The notes under the pieces were generated by a model. The model was given only the letters and a program-made list of their open reading frames with translations, was not told the DNA's origin and did no database searches. Below, one piece after another: positions 50,226-58,868 of a DNA stretch of 64,000 nucleotides. The DNA is from Albimonas donghaensis (GTDB lineage: Bacteria > Pseudomonadota > Alphaproteobacteria > Rhodobacterales > Rhodobacteraceae). The position numbers were made by a program, and so were the translations under genes. The stretch covers positions 1-64,000 of the forward strand of contig NZ_FNMZ01000008.1 of the NCBI RefSeq assembly GCF_900106695.1. Reading direction: 5' to 3'. Positions within the stretch are counted from its first letter, which is position 1. The number at the start of each line of letters is the position of its first letter.

Positions 50226-50891
50226 TCAGCGGCTGGAGAGCCGGCGCTCCCACACCCGGATGGCCATGGCGAGCGGCCAGCAGATCAGGAAATACACCAC
50301 CGCGATGAAGGTGAAGATCTCCAGCGGCCGGAACATCGAGGACGACAGCTCCATCCCCCGCCGCGTGATCTCGCCGACCGAGATCACCGAGCCCAGCGAG
50401 GAATACTTGATCAGCTGCACGAAATTCGCGGCCAGCGGCGGCAGCGTCATGCGCACCGCCTGGGGCAGCGTGACCCGCGTGAAGGTCTGGAAGGGCGACA
50501 TGCCCAGCACCTGCGCCGCCTCCCGCTGGCCCAGCGGCACGGACTGGATGCCGGCCCGATAGGCCTCGGCGATGAAGGCGGAGGAATAGAGCGACAGCCC
50601 GATCACCAGCGCCGTCCAGGCGTCGAGATTGATGCCGAGCGTGATCGGCATGACGTAATAGACCCAGAGCAGCTGCACCAGGATCGGCGTGTTGCGGATG
50701 ATCTCGCCCACGGTCAGGCCGATCATGCGCAGCGCCCGCCAGCGCGACAGGTCGAGCAGCGCGATGATCAGCCCGCCGACCAGCGCCAGCGCCAGGGTGA
50801 TGGCCGAAATCAGCAGCGTCTGCTGCAGGCCGCTCATCAGGAAGTCGAAATGGGTGGGGATGACGTCCCACCGGAACTTGTAGTCGCCCAT
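50226..50891 (-). CDS. Polar amino acid ABC transporter permease
   Basis: A 221-residue permease of the His/Glu/Arg (HAAT) family with five hydrophobic helices. The EAA-loop that contacts the ATPase reads QSVPLGQREAAQVLGMSPFQ near residue 125 (shown in part), and IGEIIRNTPILVQLLW-like VGEIIRNTPILVQLLWVYY is typical. It works as a homodimer here, since only one permease gene is found, against two in many such operons. It lies between the binding protein gene (upstream) and the ureohydrolase gene (32 bp downstream). Confidence 0.92.
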   Translation of the reverse strand: MGDYKFRWDVIPTHFDFLMSGLQQTLLISAITLALALVGGLIIALLDLSRWRALRMIGLTVGEIIRNTPILVQLLWVYYVMPITLGINLDAWTALVIGLSLYSSAFIAEAYRAGIQSVPLGQREAAQVLGMSPFQTFTRVTLPQAVRMTLPPLAANFVQLIKYSSLGSVISVGEITRRGMELSSSMFRPLEIFTFIAVVYFLICWPLAMAIRVWERRLSSR

Positions 50892-51008
50892 CGTGGCGGG
50901 ACTCCGTGGCCGGTATGCCGAAGGCGCGGAACCCGCGCGTCAGGGGAGGCGCGGGCCGCCGCCGCGCGGATGGCGCGACGGCGGCCCGCAGGCGTCAGGC
51001 GGTCGCGA

Positions 51009-51827
51009 TCAGGGGGCCACGATCGGGCCGAGCGCGTTCTTCTCGGCGAATTTCTCCAGCCGGCCGTCCAGCTTGATGGTCGACACGAAGAGGTTGACGT
51101 AGTTCAGCCAGATCTGGTCGCCCTGCGGCACCACGTAGGAATAGGGGGTGGGGCGCAGGTCGCCGTCGGGCTCGATGGTCTGGGCCCAGTCGAACAGCGA
51201 GCCGAGCTTCACCGAGGTCGGGTAGTCGGTCATCAGCACCTCGGCCCGGCCGGCGACGACCTCGCCCTCGCGCGAGGCGGGGGGGGCCACGGTGACCAGC
51301 TCGGCCTTCTTGAGATAGTCGCGCATGAACGGCTCGATATAGGAGCCGAGGGTCACGACGACGCGCACGCCCTCCTGGTCGATGTCGTCCCAGGTCTGGA
51401 CCGGGCCGCCGGCCTTCACCACCGCGTAGATCGACGAGATCAGGTAGGGGTCCGAGAACGCCACCGCCTGCGCGCGGGTCAGGGTGGCGCCGATGCCGAA
51501 CATGCCGATCTCGCATTTGTCGGCCTGCAGGTCGGCGATGAAGGTGCCGAAGGAGCTCTCGACGATCTCCAGCTCGACGCCCAGCTCCCTGGCGAGCTCC
51601 TTGGACAGGTCGGCGTCGATGCCCTCGATCTCGCCCGAGGTCGGGCTGCGATAGCTGATCGCGTAGTAGTTCGGATACTGGCAGACGCGCAGCTTGCCCG
51701 AGGAGGTCACGCGGTAGAGCCGGCTGTCCTGGCTCTGCGCCTCGGCGGGGGCGGGGACGGACGCGAGGCCGGCGGCGGCGATGGCGCCCGCGAGCGCCGC
51801 TTTCGAAAGGGTTTTCATCGTCTTCAT
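51009..51827 (-). CDS. Periplasmic amino-acid-type substrate-binding protein
   Basis: A 272-residue PBP2-type solute-binding protein. A signal peptide ([22 protein letters not shown], cut near residue 30) is followed by [43 protein letters not shown], the family motif, and later [18 protein letters not shown]. It delivers its ligand to the permease. The ligand pocket residues do not clearly show the class of amino acid. It follows the ATPase gene by 60 bp and precedes the permease by 117 bp. Confidence 0.92.
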   Translation of the reverse strand: MKTMKTLSKAALAGAIAAAGLASVPAPAEAQSQDSRLYRVTSSGKLRVCQYPNYYAISYRSPTSGEIEGIDADLSKELARELGVELEIVESSFGTFIADLQADKCEIGMFGIGATLTRAQAVAFSDPYLISSIYAVVKAGGPVQTWDDIDQEGVRVVVTLGSYIEPFMRDYLKKAELVTVAPPASREGEVVAGRAEVLMTDYPTSVKLGSLFDWAQTIEPDGDLRPTPYSYVVPQGDQIWLNYVNLFVSTIKLDGRLEKFAEKNALGPIVAP

Positions 51828-51887
51828 GGTCGATCTCCTCTGGGAGGGGGGGAGGGGGGGAGTGCGGCGGTCGGTCTACGGGGGAAT

Positions 51888-52661
51888 TCAGTCCTCGAGC
51901 CGCGCGAGAAAGCGGCGCGCGCGTTCGGTCGTCGGCGCGTCGAAGAAGGCGGCCGGGGCGCCTTCCTCCACGATCTCGCCGCCGTCCATGAACACCAGGC
52001 GGGTGCAGGCGCGGCGGGCGAAGTTCATCTCGTGGGTGACGGCGAGCATGGTCATGCCCTCCTCCGCCAGCGCGCGCATGACGGCGAGCACCTCGGCCTT
52101 CAGCTCGGGGTCGAGCGCCGAGGTCGCCTCGTCGAACAGCATCAGCCGGGGCTTCATGGCCAGCGCGCGGGCGATGGCGACGCGCTGCTGCTGACCGCCC
52201 GAGAGCCGGCCGGGGGAGGCGTCGCGCTTCTCGGCCAGGCCGACCTTCTCCAGCAGCGCCTCGGCCTCGGCCACCGCCTGGTCGCGGCCCAGGCCGCGCA
52301 CCCGCATCGGGGCTTCGATGACGTTGCCCAGCACCGACATGTGCGGCCAGAGATTGAAGTGCTGGAACACCATGCCGATGTCCGAGCGCACCGCGCGGGC
52401 GGCCTTGCGCACGGCGCGGCCGTTCTCGCCATCGGCGATCACCGTCCCGTCCATCAGCACCTGGCCGCCGCTCGGCGCCTCCAGCAGCGCCATGGAGCGC
52501 AGGAGCGTGGTCTTGCCCGAGCCGGACGGCCCGATCACGCAGACCACTTCGCCGCTGGCGACCCCCATCGAGACGTCGCGCAGCACGGTGTTGTCGCCGA
52601 ACCGCTTGGAAAGCGCCTTCGTTTCGATCAGAGGCGCGCCGGTTGGCTGGTCGAAAGGCAT
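51888..52661 (-). CDS. Amino-acid-type ABC transporter ATPase
   Basis: A 257-residue ABC ATPase. Walker [13 protein letters not shown] near residue 47, Q-loop [12 protein letters not shown], signature [15 protein letters not shown] near 150 and Walker [17 protein letters not shown] near 172 are all intact, and the switch His lies in [10 protein letters not shown]. It powers import via the permease at 50226. The start at 52661 is chosen since AGGA lies nine bases upstream; 52670 is also possible. First gene of the leftward operon, divergent from a LysR gene. Confidence 0.92.
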   Translation of the reverse strand: MPFDQPTGAPLIETKALSKRFGDNTVLRDVSMGVASGEVVCVIGPSGSGKTTLLRSMALLEAPSGGQVLMDGTVIADGENGRAVRKAARAVRSDIGMVFQHFNLWPHMSVLGNVIEAPMRVRGLGRDQAVAEAEALLEKVGLAEKRDASPGRLSGGQQQRVAIARALAMKPRLMLFDEATSALDPELKAEVLAVMRALAEEGMTMLAVTHEMNFARRACTRLVFMDGGEIVEEGAPAAFFDAPTTERARRFLARLED

Positions 52662-52708
52662 CCGCGTCATTCCTGCTGGTGATTCCTTACTCATTAACAA
52701 TCGTTATG

Positions 52709-52770
52709 CCTTGACCCCACATTGCGATCAAGGATAAAAATTTGGCCTATAGACATGGGCTTAAGTCCAT
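52709..52770. promoter_or_regulatory. Divergent LysR/ABC promoter region with two dyads
   Basis: CCTTGA-N13-TCAAGG (52709-52733) looks like a LysR-type site. Its arms give a rightward TTGACC (52711-52716) with ATAAAA 17 bases on, and a leftward TTGATC with CATAAC 17 bases on, so both promoters overlap it. A near-perfect palindrome ATGGGCTTAAGTCCAT (52755-52770, one unpaired base per arm) lies 12 bp before the LysR start. Confidence 0.5.
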
Positions 52771-52781
52771 AAGGAGTTGGA

Positions 52782-53708
52782 ATGGTCTTCGATCCCCGCC
52801 TGCTGGAGGCGTTTCGCACCGTGGTCGAGGCCGGCTCGGTCACCGCCGCCGCGAAGATGCTCGGCGTCACCCAGCCCGCCGTCAGCGCCCAGATCGCGCG
52901 GCTCGAAACCCAGGCCGGGTTCGAGCTGTTCGAGCGCGCCAGCGGCCGGCTGGTCATCACCTTCCGCGGCCGACGCTTCTACGAGGAGATCCGCACCGCG
53001 CTCGACGCGCTGGAGCGGCTGGGTCAGGCCGCCCGCGGCATCCGCTCCGGCGAAACCGAGAGCCTGGCGGTGGCGGGCCATCCCTCCGCCTCGATCTCGC
53101 TGCTGCCCGAGGTGGTGGCGGAGCTGCGGCGGCGCCGGCCGGACGCGCGGATTTCGCTGATCAACCGCTCGTCGGAAGAAGTCGCCGCGGCTTTCGAGGC
53201 CGGCGCCGTGGACCTCGCGGTGGCCGAATGGCCGATCCATGTGCAGGGGGTGGAGCTGCGCCGCCACGCCGCCGATTGCGTGGCCATCGTGCCCGCCGGC
53301 CACCCGCTGGCGGCGCGGGACGCGCTGACGCCCGCCGATCTTGCAGCCCATCCGATCGTCGGCATGTCCGACCGCCGACTGATCGGGCACCGGGTGCGGG
53401 AACTGTTCCTGGAGGACGGGCTCGGCTACGACCCGGTGATCGTAAGCGAGTTCTTCTCGGCCATCTGCGGACTGGTCGCGGCCGGCGCCGGGGTGGCGAT
53501 CGTCGACGCCTGGTCGGCGCGCACCTTCGCGCCCATGGGCATCGTCGCCCGCCCCTTCCGCCCTGCCCTGCGCTACGAGATCGGCGTGTTCCGCCGCGCC
53601 TCCGCCTCCCCCACGCCGCTGGCCGAAGAGCTGATGGCGCTGATCGAGACGCGGCTCGCCGCGCCCCTCTCTTCCCAATCCGCCCCCGCTCCGGAGACCG
53701 ACCGATGA
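52782..53708 (+). CDS. LysR-family regulator
   Basis: A 308-residue LysR-type regulator. The HTH is at about 5-62 (LEAFRTVVEAGSVTAAAKMLGVTQPAVSAQIARLE) and the two-part effector domain follows (LAVAGHPSASISLLPEVVAEL and on). It is divergent from the ABC-ureohydrolase-M20 operon and overlaps the M28 peptidase start by ATGA. It most likely senses the imported compound or a product and controls both arms. The sequence around 95-110 and the HTH recall the NocR/ArgP-like amino acid responsive branch, but I cannot name the effector. Confidence 0.88.
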   Translation: MVFDPRLLEAFRTVVEAGSVTAAAKMLGVTQPAVSAQIARLETQAGFELFERASGRLVITFRGRRFYEEIRTALDALERLGQAARGIRSGETESLAVAGHPSASISLLPEVVAELRRRRPDARISLINRSSEEVAAAFEAGAVDLAVAEWPIHVQGVELRRHAADCVAIVPAGHPLAARDALTPADLAAHPIVGMSDRRLIGHRVRELFLEDGLGYDPVIVSEFFSAICGLVAAGAGVAIVDAWSARTFAPMGIVARPFRPALRYEIGVFRRASASPTPLAEELMALIETRLAAPLSSQSAPAPETDR

Positions 53709-54955
53709 CCGACGCCCGCTTTATCACCCGCGCTTTCGAGGCGATCTGCGACTGCGGGGGCCGGCTGTGCGGCACGGAGTCGGAGCGCGCGGCGACCGCC
53801 CTGCTGCACGACCTGGGGGCCGAGGCCGCCGGCGCCCCGGTCCGGGCCGAGCCCTTCGCCTATCGCGGCTGGCGCCCGCTGTCCTGCGCGCTGGAAACCC
53901 CCGCCGGCCCCGTCCCCGCCCATCCGCTGGTGCGCAGCGCGGGCGGCGAGGTGGAGGCCGAAGTCATCGACCTGGGCCGGGGGGAGCCCGAGTCCTTCGC
54001 CGCCCATGCCGACGAGATCCGCGGCCGCATCGCGCTGGTCCGGCACGAGCTGATGTTCAACCCCGGCACCCTCCATCGCCGGATCAAGTACCGCGCGGCG
54101 GTGGAGGCGGGGGCGGTCGGCTTCCTGATCGCCGGCCCCGCCGCGGGGGGCATGGTCGCCGGCTCCTCCGGCCGCGGCGACGAGCCCGGGATCCCCGCCT
54201 TCGGCATCTCTCCCGAGACCGCGGCCGCCTTCGCCCGCACCTCCGCCGGGCGTCCCGTGGCGCGGATGTCGCTGGAGACCGAGGAATTCGACGCGACCGC
54301 CGACAACCTGTTCGTCGACCTGCCCGGCGCGGGGCCGGAGACCGTGGTGCTCTGCGCCCATATCGACGGGCACGACCTGGGCGAAAGCGCCATCGACAAC
54401 GCCGCCGGTCTCGCGGTGGCGCTGGAGGCGGCGCGGCGCATCGCGGCGGACCGGCCCGCGGGCGGGTGGCGGCGCGGGCTGCGGCTCGCCTTCTTCAACG
54501 CCGAGGAATGGGCGCTGACCGGCTCGGCGCGCCATCTGGATGGCCTGACGGCGGCGGAGCGGGCGGGGATCTCGCTTTGCGTGAACATCGACTCGCCGGT
54601 GGGCGGGGCGGGGCTGGCGGCCCTGACCTGCGGCGCGGCGGGGATCGAGCCGATGCTGCTGCGCGCCGCGGAGGCGCGGGGCGAGACGCTGCGCCTGCAC
54701 CGCCCCTTCCAGGCCAATTCCGACCACGCCAATTTCGCGCGCGCCGGCATTCCCGGCTTCCGCCTTGTGGCCGGCTTCGGCGAGCATGACGCGGCCGCCC
54801 GGCTGGTGCTGACCCCGTTCGACCGTCGCGACCTCGTCTCCGACGCCGCCCTCCGGCGCGCCGCCGACCTGGCCGAGACCATCACCCGCGCCGCCCTCGA
54901 CGCCAACGACGCCGAGGCCGCGTCCTGGCGGGCCGGGATGATCGAAGCGGACTGA
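53705..54955 (+). CDS. M28-family zinc peptidase/aminopeptidase
   Basis: A 416-residue M28 enzyme. A PA-like insert lies at about 100-175 (GRIALVRHELMFN and AGAVGFLIAGPAAGG). Zinc ligands and catalytic residues are seen in CAHIDGHDLGESAIDNAAG (about 218-236), FFNAEEWALTGS (about 262, Glu pair), VNIDSPVGGAG (Asp) and NSDHANFARAGIPGF (His, about 340). No signal peptide, so it works in the cytoplasm, unlike most secreted M28 peptidases. It overlaps the LysR stop by ATGA and probably processes a peptide or amide taken up by the ABC system. End hairpin follows. Confidence 0.88.
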   Translation: MTDARFITRAFEAICDCGGRLCGTESERAATALLHDLGAEAAGAPVRAEPFAYRGWRPLSCALETPAGPVPAHPLVRSAGGEVEAEVIDLGRGEPESFAAHADEIRGRIALVRHELMFNPGTLHRRIKYRAAVEAGAVGFLIAGPAAGGMVAGSSGRGDEPGIPAFGISPETAAAFARTSAGRPVARMSLETEEFDATADNLFVDLPGAGPETVVLCAHIDGHDLGESAIDNAAGLAVALEAARRIAADRPAGGWRRGLRLAFFNAEEWALTGSARHLDGLTAAERAGISLCVNIDSPVGGAGLAALTCGAAGIEPMLLRAAEARGETLRLHRPFQANSDHANFARAGIPGFRLVAGFGEHDAAARLVLTPFDRRDLVSDAALRRAADLAETITRAALDANDAEAASWRAGMIEAD

Positions 54956-54983
54956 CGGGGGGAGACGGGGAAAACAGGGAAGA

Positions 54984-55003
54984 CGGGAGCCCGAAGGCTC
55001 CCG
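54984..55003. terminator. Bidirectional terminator, M28 and tctC
   Basis: CGGGAGCC (54984-54991) and GGCTCCCG (54996-55003) pair around the stable tetraloop CGAA, between the convergent M28 and tctC stops. Confidence 0.72.
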
Positions 55004-55009
55004 CCGGTT

Positions 55010-55978
55010 TCACTGCTTGGGCACGCCCGCGGTCGCGATCACGTCGGCCCAGCGGTCGATCTCCGCCTCGATGAAGTCGGTCGCCGCGTCGCCCTTCACC
55101 AGCAGCAGCGTCGAGCCGTATTTCTCGTAGTAGTTCTTCACCGTGTCCGACCGGATCGCCTTCTCGGCCGCATCCGTGAGGATCTTCATCCGGTCCTCCG
55201 GCACCCCGGCGGGAACCATGATCATCGACCATGACCCGGCGGTGGCGTCCGGATACCCGGATTCCGCCAGCGTCGGCGCGTCGGGCAGAATGGCGATCCG
55301 CTCCGGCGAGTTCACCGCCAGCACCTTCAGCGTCCCCGCCTCCGCATGCCCCAGCGACGACACCGGATAGTCGAACAGCACGTCCACACGCCCGGCCAGC
55401 AGGTCGTTCATCGCGGGCGCCGAGCCCTTGTAGGGCACGTGCAGCCCCTCGATCCCGGCGATGGTCTTGAACAGCTCCATCGACAGATGGGTCGAGGTGC
55501 CGACCCCGGCGGAGCCGAAGTTGAGCTCGCCCGGATGGGCCTTGCCGTAGTCCACCAGCTCCTGGATCGTGCTGTAGGGCGCGTCGGCGTAGGTGACCAC
55601 GGTGTTGACCGAGGCGCCCATGCCGTGCACCGGGGCGAAGTCGGTCAGCGGGTCGTATTTCAGCGCCTTGCGCAGCGACACGTTGGCCGCCATCGTCCCC
55701 TGCGTGCCGTAGAGGATGGTGTAGCCGTCGGGCTCGGCGCGGGCCACGTATTCCGTGCCCACCATGCCGCCGGCGCCGGGGCGGTTCTCCACCACCACGG
55801 TCTGCCCGAGCTCCTTGCCCAGCACCTCCGCGATGATGCGCGAGCCGGTGTCGGTGATGCCGCCCGGCGTATAGGGCACGACCCAGGTGATCGGCCGATC
55901 CGGGAACTGCGCCGCCGCCGGGACGGCCGTCAGACCCGCGACGACGCCGGCCGCGGCAAGTGTTGCGATGATCTTCAT
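55010..55978 (-). CDS. tctC: Tripartite tricarboxylate transporter binding protein
   Basis: A 322-residue TctC (Bug) protein. A signal peptide ends VPAAAQ near residue 22, then FPDRPITWVVPYTPGGITDTGSR, the family opener, VVVENRPGAGGMVGTEYVA and DGYTILYGT with the loop contacting carboxylates. It catches a carboxylate in the periplasm for TctAB. These proteins occur in great number with varied ligands; citrate is not implied. The start at 55978 has GGAGGAAA; it is the last gene of the leftward tctBAC set. Confidence 0.92.
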   Translation of the reverse strand: MKIIATLAAAGVVAGLTAVPAAAQFPDRPITWVVPYTPGGITDTGSRIIAEVLGKELGQTVVVENRPGAGGMVGTEYVARAEPDGYTILYGTQGTMAANVSLRKALKYDPLTDFAPVHGMGASVNTVVTYADAPYSTIQELVDYGKAHPGELNFGSAGVGTSTHLSMELFKTIAGIEGLHVPYKGSAPAMNDLLAGRVDVLFDYPVSSLGHAEAGTLKVLAVNSPERIAILPDAPTLAESGYPDATAGSWSMIMVPAGVPEDRMKILTDAAEKAIRSDTVKNYYEKYGSTLLLVKGDAATDFIEAEIDRWADVIATAGVPKQ

Positions 55979-56102
55979 GGTCGGTTTCCTCCGCATCGGA
56001 CCCTTGAGGTCCCTTTCAGGGAGCGGGGCGCCGCGCGGCCTGCGCGCGACTCTCTCCGCTTCGGGGCCCCGCCTTCTGCCGGGCGGGGACTCCAGGCCGC
56101 GC

Positions 56103-57620
56103 TCAGGCGGCGGCCGTCGGCTCCGCGGCCCGCCGGCGCTTCTTCCACGAAGACCGGACGGTGGAGACGACGAGGATCACGGACAGCAGCAGCAGCCCCG
56201 CGCTGATCGGCTGGGTGAGGAACACGGTCGCGTCCCCCCGCGCGATCAGCAGCGCGCGGCGGAAATGTTCCTCCATCATCGGGCCGAGCACGAGACCCAG
56301 CAGCGCCGGCGCCGCCGGCAGCTGCAGCACCCGCATGCCGTAGCCGATCACGCCGAAGGCGATCACCAGGAACACGTCGAAGGGATTGTTCTGGCTGGAA
56401 TAGGCGCCGAGGCAGATGAAGAACAGGATGCCGGGATAGAGCACGTGATAGGGGATGGTCAGCATCCGCACCCAGACCCCGATCAGCGGCAGGTTCAGGA
56501 CCAGCAGCAGCGCGTTGCCGATCCAGAAGCTGGCGATCAGGCCCCAGAACAGCTCGGGGTTGGTGGTCATCACCAGCGGCCCCGGCTGGACCCCGTGGAT
56601 CAGCAGCGCGCCGAGGATCAGCGCCATGGTGACCGAGCCCGGAATGCCCAGCGCCATGGTCGGGATGAAGGCCGCCTGCGCCGCCGAATTGTTGGCGGAT
56701 TCCGCCGCGGCCACGCCCTCGATGACGCCCGTGCCGAACTTCTCCGGGTGCTTCGAGACCCGCTTCTCCACCGAATAGGCGATGAAGGACGCGATGGCCG
56801 CCCCGGCGCCCGGCAGGATGCCGATCACCGCGCCCAGCCCCGCGCCCCGCCCGATGGGAAAGGCGCTGTCCTTCCAGTCCCTGCGGCTCGGCATCAGCGC
56901 CTTCCAGGACACGTCCACCTTCTCGACCTGGGCGCTCTTCTGGCCTTCGGTGAAGTTCCAGAAGATCTCGCCCACGCCGAACATGCCCATGGCCAGCACC
57001 ACGATGTTCACGCCGTCGAGGAACTCGTCCACCCCGAAGGTGAAGCGGTCATAGCCGGAATTGACGTCGGTCCCCGCCATCCCCACCAGCAGCCCCACCA
57101 CCACCATGGCGATCCCCTTGATCGGAGAGCCCGCCGACAGGGTCGAGGCCGCGAGCAGCCCCAGGATGGTCATGGAGAAATATTCCGGGCTTCCGAAGGA
57201 GGAGGCCACCGCCACCAGCGGCGGCGCGAAGGCCATCATCAGCACGATCGAGAAACAGCCGCCGATGAAGCTGGCGAAGGTGGTCATGGCCAGGGCCACG
57301 CCGGCCCTTCCCTGCTTGGCCATCGGGTAGCCGTCGAAGCACACCACAGCCGAGGTCACCGTGCCCGGCAGGTTCAGCAGGATGGCGGCGGTCGAGGACC
57401 CGTACATGGTCCCGTAATAGATCCCCGCGAGCATGACGATGGCGTCCACCGGGGTCTGGGTGAAGGTCAGCGGCAGCAGCAGCGAGATCCCGGCCAGCGG
57501 CCCGATCCCCGGCAGCACGCCGATGAAGGTGCCGACGGTGACGCCGATCAGGCAGGCGAGCAGGCTGGACCACGACAGGGCGACGCCGAAGCCCAGCGCC
57601 ATGTTGTCAAGCAGTTCCAT
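56103..57620 (-). CDS. tctA: Tripartite tricarboxylate transporter large membrane subunit
   Basis: A 505-residue membrane protein with about 12 helices. It has the double TctA signature: GVLPGIGPLAGISLLLPLTF near residue 40 and GILPGAGAAIASFIAYSVEK near 265, each in a re-entrant hairpin. TctA is the Na+- or H+-driven transport subunit. The next gene downstream on the strand is tctC, 124 bp on; tctB ends 7 bp upstream. The C-terminal tail is short and basic (SWKKRRRAAEP). Confidence 0.93.
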   Translation of the reverse strand: MELLDNMALGFGVALSWSSLLACLIGVTVGTFIGVLPGIGPLAGISLLLPLTFTQTPVDAIVMLAGIYYGTMYGSSTAAILLNLPGTVTSAVVCFDGYPMAKQGRAGVALAMTTFASFIGGCFSIVLMMAFAPPLVAVASSFGSPEYFSMTILGLLAASTLSAGSPIKGIAMVVVGLLVGMAGTDVNSGYDRFTFGVDEFLDGVNIVVLAMGMFGVGEIFWNFTEGQKSAQVEKVDVSWKALMPSRRDWKDSAFPIGRGAGLGAVIGILPGAGAAIASFIAYSVEKRVSKHPEKFGTGVIEGVAAAESANNSAAQAAFIPTMALGIPGSVTMALILGALLIHGVQPGPLVMTTNPELFWGLIASFWIGNALLLVLNLPLIGVWVRMLTIPYHVLYPGILFFICLGAYSSQNNPFDVFLVIAFGVIGYGMRVLQLPAAPALLGLVLGPMMEEHFRRALLIARGDATVFLTQPISAGLLLLSVILVVSTVRSSWKKRRRAAEPTAAA

Positions 57621-57627
57621 TGAAACG

Positions 57628-58122
57628 TCACTCCGGGAGAAGCTGGATATTGACGGCGCCGTAGAACGCCCAGGCGAGCACGGACATGAAGGCGATGGCG
57701 GCGAGCGCGATCCCGGCCAGCGTCTTCGGGCGGAATTTCGGCTCGGCGAAGCCCACCAGCACCACCAGACCGACGATGGCCGCGATGGCGCCCATGCGCT
57801 CGACCAGCAGGCCGAAGGCCGCCAGCCCGGCGCAGATCGCGAGGATCGGGCGCCACGGCGCCCTTGGCGCGACGCTCATCGACCGCCGTCCGTCGAAGAT
57901 CACCGCCACGCCCATCAGCGCCAGGACGATGCCGAGGCACATCGGGAACATGCCCGGCCCCACCTGCCGCAGCGTGCCCAGGCCATAATTGGCCGAGGCG
58001 ATGGCCGCCGCGATCCCCACCGCGGAGAGCACGCCCCCTCCGACCAGCTCCACCACGTTGAAACCGGCGATCCTCACCGGCTTTCCGTCAGGCTCGCCCA
58101 TTGCGTCAGGTTCGTCCGTCAT
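57628..58122 (-). CDS. tctB: Tripartite tricarboxylate transporter small membrane subunit
   Basis: A 164-residue protein with four hydrophobic helices, e.g. VVELVGGGVLSAVGIAAAIAS and FGLLVERMGAIAAIVGLVVLV, the TctB layout (LGTLRQVGPGMFPMCLGIVLALMG is the family mark, shown in part). It helps TctA, role not fully known. The start at 58122 has GGGGAGCGG; an upstream frame stays open but is Arg-rich and not membrane-like. Confidence 0.88.
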   Translation of the reverse strand: MTDEPDAMGEPDGKPVRIAGFNVVELVGGGVLSAVGIAAAIASANYGLGTLRQVGPGMFPMCLGIVLALMGVAVIFDGRRSMSVAPRAPWRPILAICAGLAAFGLLVERMGAIAAIVGLVVLVGFAEPKFRPKTLAGIALAAIAFMSVLAWAFYGAVNIQLLPE

Positions 58123-58868
58123 CCGTTCCGCTCCCCGAGTTCGGGCGCCTTGCGCGGCGCCGCGTTCTTGCCGGCCTTGCGCGCGCGGCGCGGGATCTTC
58201 CGCATCGCGCGCGGTTGCGTGGACCGCCTGGGCGCCGCCTCGCGCCCGGACGCCGAGGCATCTGCGCCGACGCCGGCGCGAACCGGACGCGCTTGTCCGG
58301 GAGGGCATGTCCGGGCGGGAATGATCGGGCGAGGGGTCCATGCGGTCATCGGGAGACGGACCGCGTCAGCGCCGCGCGTCCACGCGCGGAACGGCTTCCC
58401 ATCCGCATGGCATGACGTCCTCCCCTGGCATCGGGCGCCTTCCCGGCCGCTCCGCTTGATTGGTCTCTTTAAAATCCATTTCTACCATTCAGACAACGAT
58501 TCTACTTAACGGTCAAAACCATTGTCTCGAATTCCGCCCACGCCCGGCGATCGCGCGACGCGCCGTCGCCATGGCGACGGCGCCGCGAGGGCGCGGGAGC
58601 GGGGGTTGGGGGCGGGGTGGGGGCGGGCAGGCGCCCGAACGGACGCGGGCGAAACCGCGGGAGAGCGGCGCGCGCACCCGAAGACGCCTCCGCCCGCCAC
58701 GGGGCCGGCGGCGGGAGAGGGCGCGGACGACTGCGCCGGCTGGACATGGCTGCGGGCCCGCGGGACAGGCGCGGGGACGGCGCCGGACATTTCAAGCGAC
58801 GGCGGCGTTCGAACCCAGACCGCTCGCGCCCCGACGCATAGGCGCCGGGGCGGCGGCGGGCGGCGGGA
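58123..58868. other. 746-bp stretch between tctB and the P450 gene
   Basis: No convincing gene. The half next to the P450 gene (58540-58868) is GC-rich low complexity with a loose hairpin CGCCCCG/CGGGGCG (58827-58852) that may end the P450 operon. An AT-rich island at 58455-58530 holds the tct promoter. Confidence 0.5.
58468..58496 (-). promoter_or_regulatory. Likely tctBAC promoter
   Basis: On the minus strand, TTGTCT (58496-58491), 17 bases, TTTAAA (58473-58468). The -35 is one arm of a dyad AGACAA (58491-58496) / TTGTCT (58522-58527), perhaps for a regulator not encoded nearby. It leaves an untranslated leader of about 340 bases before tctB. Confidence 0.42.

Noticed and set aside
55010-58122. 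Naming the tct system a citrate transporter
   Set aside because: TctC proteins have many ligands and nothing in the sequence or neighbours points to citrate.
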